Position numbers and translations under genes: made by a program
From: Verrucomicrobia bacterium UBA6354
GTDB lineage: Bacteria; Verrucomicrobiota; Kiritimatiellia; RFP12; UBA1067
Reading direction: 5' to 3'
Length of the DNA stretch: 12,406 nucleotides
NCBI GenBank assembly: GCA_002440145.1
Contig: DJRS01000047.1
Span: 1 to 12,406 of the forward strand
Shown here: piece after piece, positions 1 through 6,328 of the stretch
How positions within the stretch are numbered: the first letter of the stretch is position 1
Layout: each line of letters begins with the position of its first letter
Notes under the pieces: model-generated
Told to the model about the DNA's origin: nothing
Databases searched by the model: none
Seen by the model: only the letters and a program-made list of their open reading frames with translations

Positions 1-330
1 AGACGCGTCCGCCCCACCCGGTCCTCGCACGGAAGCAGGCGGACAAGAATGGAACTTTCCGCCTGGAGGTGGCTTCTTACGCACAGCCGCCCCGGCCTGG
101 GCCGAGAAGAGGGCTGTTCCGGAGACCGGGGCGCCTTTTTCCGCGCCTTAACGTTTCCTGACTGTCGTTCGTCCTATCTTTCTGGTTTGTACACCATAAA
201 GCATAGCTCTAACGACTTCGTTTTTCATCCGTTTTCGCCCGCCGGAAATTGTCCGGCGCGGCACTTCTTCTGTCCGAAATGCCGCGCCGTTTGCACAATC
301 AGCATGATACCGGCAAACCCGCTCCACTTC
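1..330. other. Left-edge stretch without a convincing gene
   Basis: I see no credible gene here. A plus-strand open frame beginning at 49 runs into the antisense of the GH16 remnant. Its translation is a mix of R/P/S-rich and random-looking sequence with no motif, so I treat it as a shadow. The part nearest the GH16 remnant carries two overlapping inverted repeats, listed separately. Between about 150 and 240 the sequence is AT-richer than its surroundings. No tRNA-like cloverleaf was found. Confidence 0.5.
240..288 (-). other. Overlapping inverted repeats downstream of the GH16 remnant
   Basis: Two stems share bases. The first has 7-bp arms CGCCGGA (240-246) and TCCGGCG (252-258) around a 5-nt loop. 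The second has 9-bp arms GGCGCGGCA (255-263) and TGCCGCGCC (280-288) around a 16-nt loop. They overlap at 255-258, so only one can form fully at a time. They lie about 43 nt past the stop of the minus-strand GH16 remnant, where a terminator would be expected, but neither has a proper U-tract on that strand. They could be a weak or factor-assisted terminator, or simply GC-rich repeat sequence. Confidence 0.4.
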
Positions 331-780
331 TCAGTGCGGCATATCCACGCCATTCTCGACTTGCGGATCCGAATAGACGCGAACAAAATCGACCTCGAAG
401 AAATCCGGCAGCTTGACGTCAAACAGGCGCGGATCGGGTTTGCCCCATTCGCGCAGCTTGCGTCCGGCCGTCAAACCGCCGTCCGGGGCACACTTTCGGT
501 AGCCGCCCGGCTCGGTCGAGACGAGCAAGAACTCAGGAACCTGCGAAACCGGCGTGTTCTGCTCGCCAACTTTCTTTCCGTCGCAGTAGAATGTGTAGCC
601 TGAGGGCGACCATTCGCAACCGTAGGTGTGCCAGCCGTCGGGCGTTTCCTCGTGCGTCCACTGGAAATGTCCGAACCACTGAGAGTCTTTTCCGTAGCCG
701 CCCCAGCCGTTTCCGCCGACCATCTTGCCGTGTGTATGCTGACGATAGTTCTCCATGATGTCCGTCTCGACACCGGCCAC
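331..780 (-). pseudogene. GH16 family beta-glucanase/galactanase-type glycosidase, 5'-truncated (C-terminal part)
   Basis: This minus-strand frame encodes the C-terminal part of a glycoside hydrolase family 16 enzyme, a family of secreted endo-acting enzymes on beta-glucans, agars, carrageenans and related polymers. The diagnostic catalytic motif E-x-D-x-x-E is intact as ETDIME (residues 5-10, nucleophile E5, acid/base E10). It is followed by family-typical segments DGWHTYGCEWSPSGYTFY (48-65) and FFEVDFVRVYS (127-137), so the C-terminus is complete. About 100 or more N-terminal residues of the usual jelly-roll, including any signal peptide, are missing. The only start near the motif is a GTG at 780 with no Shine-Dalgarno. 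The frame stays open further upstream, and plausible homology (FPDPAVAG) reaches to about 800, but it then runs antisense-free into the regulator's last codons in another frame. I read it as a remnant left by a deletion or rearrangement next to the regulator; an assembly misjoin is the alternative. The substrate cannot be deduced. Confidence 0.8.
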
Positions 781-832
781 GGCCGGATCCGGGAATTTCT
801 GGTCCGCAAGGGCCTGGACCGGTGAGGGCGGC

Positions 833-2035
833 TCAGGCGTTTTTGCCGTACCGGGCGCGCCAGGCGCGCATGGACAGGCCGGTCTTGCGCGCGAAGAGGT
901 GCGAGAGATAGTTGGCGTTCGGGAAACCGCATTCGACGGCGATTTTCGCGCAGCTCCGCCGTGTTGTTTTCAGGAGGCGCTTGACAACGGCCAGCCGCCG
1001 CGCGAGGATGCAGTCGTTGATCGTTTCGCCGCGGATTTCGCGGAAGCGCCTCTCGAGCAGGCGGCGCGAGACGCCGAGATTCGCGGCGACGTCGGTGACG
1101 CGCATGTTCGAGTGGACGTTTGCGTCGATGAACGCGATCGCGCGGCGTATGAGCGCGGCGGCCGGCGGGCCGGGCCGGGTCGACTCCCGCTCGACGATGC
1201 CGCTGATGCGGCAGAACACTTCGCGCCGCGCCGCGCGCCGCCCCAGCCGGAAGAGCCGGTCGAGTTCCACGGCCCCCAGCCAGCCTTCGCGCACATGATC
1301 GGGCCTGACGCTTGAAAGCGCGGGCGTCACCGACGTGCAGAGCAACTCGTCGTTGTCGACGCCGATCAGGGCGACCTGTCCGGGCATGCGGAAGCCTGCG
1401 CAGGCGCAGGCCTCGCAGACCTGGGTGGCGCGGAAGTCGTAGGCGGCCATCAGCGCGGCGGGCTTGGGCAGCGTCCGGAGCCAGGCGACCATCCGGGACA
1501 GGTCTTCGGCGGGGTGTTTCGAGCCGCCGTCGAACGTGCGGACGACGCGTCCGCGCCGTTCGAGCGTCCGGCGGAACGCCTGTTCCCGTAGCGTCGACCA
1601 GGGCCGTCCGTCGATGTCCGGCACGAAACCGAAGGCATTGAAATCTCCGAGCGAAGCGAGGTAGCCGGCGGCGGCCGCGCCGACGCTCTCGTTGTCGTTG
1701 CGGACGAAGGCGGTTCTCCGTCCGCGCCCCTCGAAGAGGTCGTTCCGGACGTCCACGAAGACGGCCGGCACGTCGGTCGCGGCGGCAATCATCCGGTTGG
1801 ACAGGTCGTCCGATTCGCACGTCACGATCAGGCCGTCGACGCTTTTCTCCAGTCCGCCCGCGACGGTCGCGGCGAGCGATTCTCCCGGCAGCTGGATGAG
1901 CCGCAGCGTCCAGGGACAGCCCGCGTTGACGAATTTGAAGATGCCCGAGAGGACTTCGCGCGCAGAGATGCCGGCGCTCATGTCGATGACGACAAAGACG
2001 TTTTTCTTTCGCAGAGCCTGTTTGCATGTTGTCAT
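833..2035 (-). CDS. XylR-type transcriptional regulator (PBP1-like sensor fused to AraC helix-turn-helix)
   Basis: This 400-residue cytoplasmic transcription factor combines a LacI/PBP1-type sugar-sensing domain with a C-terminal AraC DNA-binding domain, the architecture of E. coli XylR. Residues about 10-280 form the periplasmic-binding-protein-like sensor, with the family signature ALIGVDNDELLC (222-233) followed by PALSSVRPD (238-246). Residues about 292-398 form the AraC domain: a first HTH around RVTDVAANLGVSRRLLERRF (312-331) and a second around SCAKIAVECGFPNANYLSHL (361-380), ending normally. Length matches the family. The ATG at 2035 begins the sensor fold directly and has no Shine-Dalgarno. 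A TATACT box lies only about 8 nt upstream, so the message may be leaderless. It is divergent from the glycan operon, which suggests that it senses a released sugar and controls that operon. The ligand is unknown, and I do not assign the name xylR because xylose specificity cannot be seen. Confidence 0.92.
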   Translation of the reverse strand: MTTCKQALRKKNVFVVIDMSAGISAREVLSGIFKFVNAGCPWTLRLIQLPGESLAATVAGGLEKSVDGLIVTCESDDLSNRMIAAATDVPAVFVDVRNDLFEGRGRRTAFVRNDNESVGAAAAGYLASLGDFNAFGFVPDIDGRPWSTLREQAFRRTLERRGRVVRTFDGGSKHPAEDLSRMVAWLRTLPKPAALMAAYDFRATQVCEACACAGFRMPGQVALIGVDNDELLCTSVTPALSSVRPDHVREGWLGAVELDRLFRLGRRAARREVFCRISGIVERESTRPGPPAAALIRRAIAFIDANVHSNMRVTDVAANLGVSRRLLERRFREIRGETINDCILARRLAVVKRLLKTTRRSCAKIAVECGFPNANYLSHLFARKTGLSMRAWRARYGKNA

Positions 2036-2042
2036 GGTGTAG

Positions 2043-2048
2043 AGTATA
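2043..2048 (-). promoter_or_regulatory. Candidate -10 box of the regulator promoter (possible leaderless transcript)
   Basis: On the minus strand this reads TATACT, five of six matches to the sigma-70 -10 consensus. A weak TTGCAC -35-like hexamer lies at 2067-2072 with 18-bp spacing. A start site about 7 nt downstream would fall at about 2036, immediately before the ATG at 2035-2033. No ribosome-binding sequence lies between. This suggests a leaderless or nearly leaderless mRNA, but transcription starting further upstream is not excluded. Confidence 0.4.
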
Positions 2049-2079
2049 TCATTTTTGGTTGCGGGTGTGCAAGTCGCAA

Positions 2080-2093
2080 AATATCACAATATT
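2080..2093. promoter_or_regulatory. AT-rich dyad in the divergent intergenic region, possible operator
   Basis: AATAT (2080-2084) and ATATT (2089-2093) form an inverted repeat around CACA. It lies between the two opposed promoter candidates, where a XylR-type regulator could bind. The arms are short and AT-rich and no XylR consensus is recognisable, so this is only a candidate. Confidence 0.2.
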
Positions 2094-2119
2094 CGTTCGT
2101 AAAAAGACCCCTGTTTCGG

Positions 2120-2149
2120 TTGACGGACCGCGTGGTTTTATGTTTTAAT
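2120..2149 (+). promoter_or_regulatory. Candidate sigma-70 promoter of the glycan operon
   Basis: TTGACG (2120-2125) and TTTAAT (2144-2149) each match the consensus hexamers at five of six positions, with an 18-bp spacer. Transcription would start near 2156, giving an 18-nt leader to the first ATG (2174) or 42 nt to the second (2198). This is the only good plus-strand promoter-like pair in the 138-bp region between the divergent genes. Confidence 0.5.
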
Positions 2150-2166
2150 ATGCGCATAACAATGTG

Positions 2167-2214
2167 ACAGAAGATGAACAGCAAGAACATACAGAAGATG
2201 AACAGCAAGAACAT
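2167..2214 (+). repeat. Perfect 24-bp tandem duplication covering the translation start
   Basis: Positions 2167-2190 and 2191-2214 are identical 24-mers, each containing GAAG directly before an in-frame ATG (2174 and 2198). Being a multiple of three, the duplication adds eight residues, so the protein begins MNSKNIQK then MNSKNIPS. Neither ATG has a well-spaced Shine-Dalgarno. The duplication gives two equivalent candidate start codons for the first operon gene. Confidence 0.9.
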
Positions 2215-4018
2215 ACCGTCAAGAAACGCCGCGCCCGCAAAGGCGTGCGCCGTGGCGGTTGCCCAGTTTGCCCTCGCCGGACTCTCCCACGGGAGTGCCG
2301 TCGAGAAGGCCAATCTCGCCAACCTGTGCGGGCGCGACCACCTGGGGCGCGAACTCGTCTCGTTCGAGGAGGCCGGACCCGAACGCGGACGGCAGGTCGG
2401 CCTCTTCTACTACCTCTGGCACGGACAACACGGCACGCAGGGTCCCTACGACATCTCGAAGATGGAGCGGGAAGACCCGGACGTGATGGACAAGCCGGAT
2501 TCGCCGCTCTGGCCGGATCCCGCGCACGCGCCGCTCCTCCACTGGGGCGAACCCCTCTTCGGCTACTACCGGTCGACGGATCCGTGGGTCCTGCGGCGGC
2601 ACGTGCAGATGTTCATCGACGCGGGCATCGACGTTCTCTACTTCGACACGACGAACGGCTACCACTACCGGGATACGACGGAACGGCTGTTCCCCATTCT
2701 TCAGGAACTCCACGACCGCGGCTTCCGCGCCCCGAAGTTCTGCTACTACATGGCGCCGGCGCGCCGCGGCTGCGGCACGTCGAACGTGCTGGACGTCTGG
2801 GACAACTACTATTCGAAGGGGCGCTATTCCGACCTCTATTTCAAGTGGGACGGGAAGCCCGTGCTCATCGCCCATCCCGACCGTCCGTACCGTCAGGAGA
2901 TTCTCGACTTCTTCACGTGGCGGCGTCCGACCTGGTGCTGTCCGGACGAGCCGGACACGTGGTACTGGGCGGGGATGCCGGCGCCGAACGTCGCCCGCGA
3001 CGCATCGGGGCGGCCGGAAATGTTGGCCCTCACGGTCGGGTCGCCGCATATCGCGCTGGACGCGCCGAAGGATTCCGGGTGGACGCCCGGCGCGACGGCC
3101 GGCAGCGGCGAAGGTCACTGGGGCGCGCCGATCCAGGGCCGCAGTTGGCACGACGGCCGCCGCGACACCCGTCCGGACGCGACGCATTACGGCTTCTTCT
3201 TCCAGGACCAGATCGACTGGGCGCTGGACGCGAAGCGGGATGACGTGCCGCTCGCCTTCGTCTGCCAGTGGAACGAATGGCTCGTGCCGTTTCTGACGAG
3301 GAAGACGAACACGCTTTACAACCTGCGGCACTGGATCAACCTCCAGGACGAGTACAACGAGGAGTTCTCGCGCGACATCGAGCCGATGAAGGGCGGCTAC
3401 AAGGACGCCTACTACTTCCAGCTGATGAACTTCGTGCGGCGTTTCAAGGGACTGCCGCCCCCGGCTCGGGCGAGGACTTTCGCCGAGGCGCGCGGTGCGG
3501 ACGATGCGCGCTGGGAGGCCGTTTCGCCCGTCTACGAGGAAATCACGGGCGATTCTCAGCCGCGCAACCATCCGGGCTACGATGCCTGCGGCACCTACGT
3601 GAACGACACGGTCGTCAACGAGTTCGCCGCGTTGCGCGTCGCCGTCGGCGCGGACGGTGTCGTCCGCTTCCTCGCCGAGACGTCCCAGCCCGTCCGTCTT
3701 GCTGACGAGAAGAGCATGAACCTGTTCGTCCGCATTGCTTCGCGCAAGCCGGACGCGATGGGCTACACGCACCGGTTCACGCCGCGCTCTTCCGCATTCG
3801 ACAGCCAGGGCAATCGGTTCGTCTACGCCATCCCGGCATCGGCGCTCGGCGTGGACGCGGCGAAGGCGTTCAGCCTGGAGTTCAAGTGGTCGGACAACCG
3901 GCAGGCGGACGACCCGATGGACTTCTACGTCCACGGCGATGCCGCGCCGCGCGGCCGCCTGAACTGGCGATTTGACTTTGCTCCGGACGGCGGTTCGGCT
4001 TCCGTAAACCAGAAATGA
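2174..4018 (+). CDS. Secreted GH99/GH71-like glycoside hydrolase with C-terminal carbohydrate-binding-like domain
   Basis: This 614-residue protein is probably exported. After the start region a short basic stretch leads to a modest hydrophobic segment (about residues 22-41), a weak signal peptide. Residues about 74-425 look like a TIM-barrel of the GH99/GH71-like kind: VGLFYYLWHG (75-84) is the first strand, DVLYFDTTNG (153-162) an acidic strand end, and FVCQWNEWL (362-370) the W-N-E-W motif typical of these barrels, with E368 a likely catalytic residue. Known GH99 enzymes are endo-acting on alpha-mannosidic linkages and GH71 enzymes on alpha-1,3-glucan; neither specificity can be claimed here. 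Residues about 450-605 form a beta-rich C-terminal domain, perhaps CBM9/DOMON-like, with NLFVRIASRKPDAMGYTH (516-533) and DFYVHGDAAPRGRLNWRF (583-600). It is the first gene of the operon. The start is ambiguous between 2174 and 2198 because of the 24-bp duplication. Confidence 0.75.
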   Translation: MNSKNIQKMNSKNIPSRNAAPAKACAVAVAQFALAGLSHGSAVEKANLANLCGRDHLGRELVSFEEAGPERGRQVGLFYYLWHGQHGTQGPYDISKMEREDPDVMDKPDSPLWPDPAHAPLLHWGEPLFGYYRSTDPWVLRRHVQMFIDAGIDVLYFDTTNGYHYRDTTERLFPILQELHDRGFRAPKFCYYMAPARRGCGTSNVLDVWDNYYSKGRYSDLYFKWDGKPVLIAHPDRPYRQEILDFFTWRRPTWCCPDEPDTWYWAGMPAPNVARDASGRPEMLALTVGSPHIALDAPKDSGWTPGATAGSGEGHWGAPIQGRSWHDGRRDTRPDATHYGFFFQDQIDWALDAKRDDVPLAFVCQWNEWLVPFLTRKTNTLYNLRHWINLQDEYNEEFSRDIEPMKGGYKDAYYFQLMNFVRRFKGLPPPARARTFAEARGADDARWEAVSPVYEEITGDSQPRNHPGYDACGTYVNDTVVNEFAALRVAVGADGVVRFLAETSQPVRLADEKSMNLFVRIASRKPDAMGYTHRFTPRSSAFDSQGNRFVYAIPASALGVDAAKAFSLEFKWSDNRQADDPMDFYVHGDAAPRGRLNWRFDFAPDGGSASVNQK

Positions 4019-4046
4019 AAACCATAACAAGAAAGGTTGGCATCAA

Positions 4047-6308
4047 ATGAAAAAAGAAAGTATCAAAGTGGGAGGCCTTCTCGGTAGAGGCCTTTTTGCG
4101 GGATGTCTGCTGGCGGGGTTCTGTTCGCTCGTGCAGGCCGCCGCGGCGGAGGATCTGTTCGTCGCGCGTGGCGAGACGGTCGCCCTCGCCGAGTCGAAGA
4201 CGTATGACGCGATTACGGTTCACGGCCGTCTCACGGTGGGCGGCGGGGCAACGGTCGGGGCGGCGACGGTCGCGCTGGGACCCGATGCGGGCGATGACGC
4301 CGAGATTGCGGTGCTGGACGCCCAATCGTGCTTCGGATCGAAGGCGACGAAGATCACGGTCGGCGCGAACGGCGGCACGGGCTGCCTGACTGGACCTTCC
4401 GTAGGGGGGGGGGGGTACGCCTTCGCCTATCAAACGCTTGAAGTCTCGGCGAATGCCACGGTGAATGAGAGCGGGGATATTCCCGTGATGTCGTTGGGCA
4501 AGGGGCGGACGTCCGGCGGAACGATTGCGAACCGGCACAAGACGGGGACGGCTCTCGTCACGGCGGACGCTTCGGCCTGTTTTGGTGGCGGAGCTTATCA
4601 GTATTGGGGTTCTCCGTTCTTTGAGGGACGGATTCGGGTCGAAAGCCAGGGGGATTCCACGAGTTCCGTAAGCCTGTACACGCACTATGCGCCGCGTGCA
4701 CTGGTTGCCGACGGCGGCTCGCTCGCGTTCAGCGGGTTCGCCGAAGTCAAATTGGAGGGAAACTGGTATCAGGCAGATGCGGGACAGTACACACTCCTGA
4801 ACGAGGCTGTCACCTGGGGCGGGGCGGCCGTGCATGTCGTCGGCTGGTTCCACCAGGTCAAGGTCAAGGGCGAAGTGAAGGTCGCCGGTCTCACGATGGA
4901 CAAGACGTGCTATGTGACGGGCGGCGAGGGCGCCAAACTGCTGGTCGGCGATTCGGAACAGGAGACGTCCCTCTCGGGAACGTTCAAGTCCCCGGTCGTC
5001 GTGGAGAAGACCGGTTCGGGCGTGACGCGCGTGGCGGCGACGACGGTCGGGACGCTGGCCGTTTCGGAAGGCGAACTGAAGGTCGAGGCCGCGCTGGATG
5101 CCGCGTCGCTGTCCGTTGCGGAAGGTGCGACCCTCCGCATCGTCGGCGCGACGGCGACCGTGTCGGGCGACTCGTCCGTCGTCGGGAATCTCGTGACGGA
5201 AGACGGCGGACGGCTCACGGTCGCGGTTTCCGCCGACACCAACGTCCGTTCCGCCGGCGGCGTCCGCGGCACGCGGTTCGAGAAGACGGGTGCGGGTGCG
5301 TTGACGCTGGAGAACCCGGCGGGGCTTGCGGACGACATCCACGTCGCCGAAGGGACGCTTCTCTTTTCGGGTTCCGGCTATTCGGTGCCGCTCTACAAGT
5401 TCGAGGGGACGGCGCACAAGGGCTCCAAGTCTACCGCGTGGGGGATTGGCGAGTTCGCGTTCCTCGACAAGGACGGCCTGCGCGTCGGCGTGGGCATCAC
5501 GGCGAAGGATCCGGGAACGGCGCTCGCGGATCTGCCCGCTGGGTGCGCGACCGTGCCGGCCGGCTACAAGTATTCGCCCTGGTATTGGTCGGTTGCCGAA
5601 TTGTTTGACGACAAGAAGGATTCGATGATGGGCATCTCCTCGCCGACGCTCGCCGAGACGAACGCGGTTGCGTTCTACGTGCGTCTGCCGGAATCATCGC
5701 CGGGCATTGTCGGCTACAACTGGGCGGGAACCTACGACAATGGCTATCCGTCGTCCTGGACGCTCTTCGGCAGCGCCGACAATGGCGAGACGTGGGTGGC
5801 GCTTGACGCACGGACGGACTATACGCTCGGCAACTGGGCGGGTGTCTGGGCCGGCGGAAGCGGCAACGTGGCGGTCGGTTCGGATGCCGCCGTGCCCATG
5901 GCCTTCACGCTTGCGGACAAGTCCGGCAATCCCGCCTTCGCGGCGCCGGGCGCGACGGGACTGCCGTCGTCCATGAAGATCGAGGTCGACAAGGGCGCCG
6001 TGCTGGACTTCACGAACGTGACGGGCGGACAGGTCGTCGAGGCGCTGACGCTGGATGCCGTCAACGGCGGCGGAGAAGTGCGGGGGGCGCGTCTGGCGGA
6101 AACGGGCGTCCTCTACCTGAACAATCTCCCCGAAGGGGCGGACATCCGTACGTACAGGCCGTCGTTTGAGTGGACGGCTGTCGTGGGCGACCTTGACTTC
6201 TCCCGTTGGCAGCTTGTCGTGGACGGAAAGAAGACCCGGCACCGGATCGCCTGGAAGAACGGCGCGTTCCGGTTCAGCGGGTCGGGATTCTTCCTGATCG
6301 TCAGGTGA
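4047..6308 (+). CDS. Large secreted beta-repeat protein with autotransporter-type repeats and F5/8C-like region
   Basis: This 753-residue protein is exported: basic MKKESIKVGG, a hydrophobic core (about 11-28) and a likely cleavage after VQAAAA. The body is rich in G, A, V and T with short beta repeats. FEKTGAGALTLENPAGLADD (409-428) and VVEKTGSGVTRVAATT (about 317-332) resemble autotransporter-associated beta-strand repeats (PF12951). Residues about 500-600 contain SSWTLFGSADNGETWVALD, typical of discoidin/F5-8C or CBM32-like folds. No autotransporter barrel, LPXTG or PEP-CTERM tail is visible; the C-terminus ends FRFSGSGFFLIVR. A GAAAGG sequence lies about 10 nt before the ATG. It is 28 bp after the hydrolase gene and 20 bp before the lipoprotein gene. 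A role in holding or presenting glycan at the surface is inferred only. An in-frame G12 tract (codons 120-123) could switch it on and off. Confidence 0.75.
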   Translation: MKKESIKVGGLLGRGLFAGCLLAGFCSLVQAAAAEDLFVARGETVALAESKTYDAITVHGRLTVGGGATVGAATVALGPDAGDDAEIAVLDAQSCFGSKATKITVGANGGTGCLTGPSVGGGGYAFAYQTLEVSANATVNESGDIPVMSLGKGRTSGGTIANRHKTGTALVTADASACFGGGAYQYWGSPFFEGRIRVESQGDSTSSVSLYTHYAPRALVADGGSLAFSGFAEVKLEGNWYQADAGQYTLLNEAVTWGGAAVHVVGWFHQVKVKGEVKVAGLTMDKTCYVTGGEGAKLLVGDSEQETSLSGTFKSPVVVEKTGSGVTRVAATTVGTLAVSEGELKVEAALDAASLSVAEGATLRIVGATATVSGDSSVVGNLVTEDGGRLTVAVSADTNVRSAGGVRGTRFEKTGAGALTLENPAGLADDIHVAEGTLLFSGSGYSVPLYKFEGTAHKGSKSTAWGIGEFAFLDKDGLRVGVGITAKDPGTALADLPAGCATVPAGYKYSPWYWSVAELFDDKKDSMMGISSPTLAETNAVAFYVRLPESSPGIVGYNWAGTYDNGYPSSWTLFGSADNGETWVALDARTDYTLGNWAGVWAGGSGNVAVGSDAAVPMAFTLADKSGNPAFAAPGATGLPSSMKIEVDKGAVLDFTNVTGGQVVEALTLDAVNGGGEVRGARLAETGVLYLNNLPEGADIRTYRPSFEWTAVVGDLDFSRWQLVVDGKKTRHRIAWKNGAFRFSGSGFFLIVR
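4404..4415 (+). repeat. Homopolymeric G12 tract within the coding sequence
   Basis: Twelve consecutive G bases encode Gly120-Gly123 in the present frame. By my reading, gain of one G gives TGA at 4439-4441 and loss of one G gives TGA at 4462-4464. Either would truncate the 753-residue protein at about 130-140 residues. This is the geometry of slipped-strand phase-variable loci. The tract is also a common site of sequencing error, so its length needs read support. Confidence 0.9.
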
Positions 6309-6328
6309 TGCAAGGCGGGTGCTGTCCG

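Noticed and set aside
780..860. A frameshift fusion of the regulator to the GH16 remnant
   Set aside because: The GH16 frame is +1 to the regulator and open across the junction, but there is no recognisable slippery site (CAAAAAC is not a heptamer match), and a fused cytoplasmic regulator-glycosidase makes no functional sense.
471..2027. A 518-codon minus-strand frame overlapping the regulator
   Set aside because: Same strand but wrong frame. It is extremely arginine-rich and lacks the PBP1 and HTH motifs seen in the correct frame.
2219..4030. A 603-codon minus-strand open frame opposite the GH99/GH71-like gene
   Set aside because: Shadow frame: R/V/E-rich with no recognisable motif, while the plus frame has a coherent enzyme sequence.
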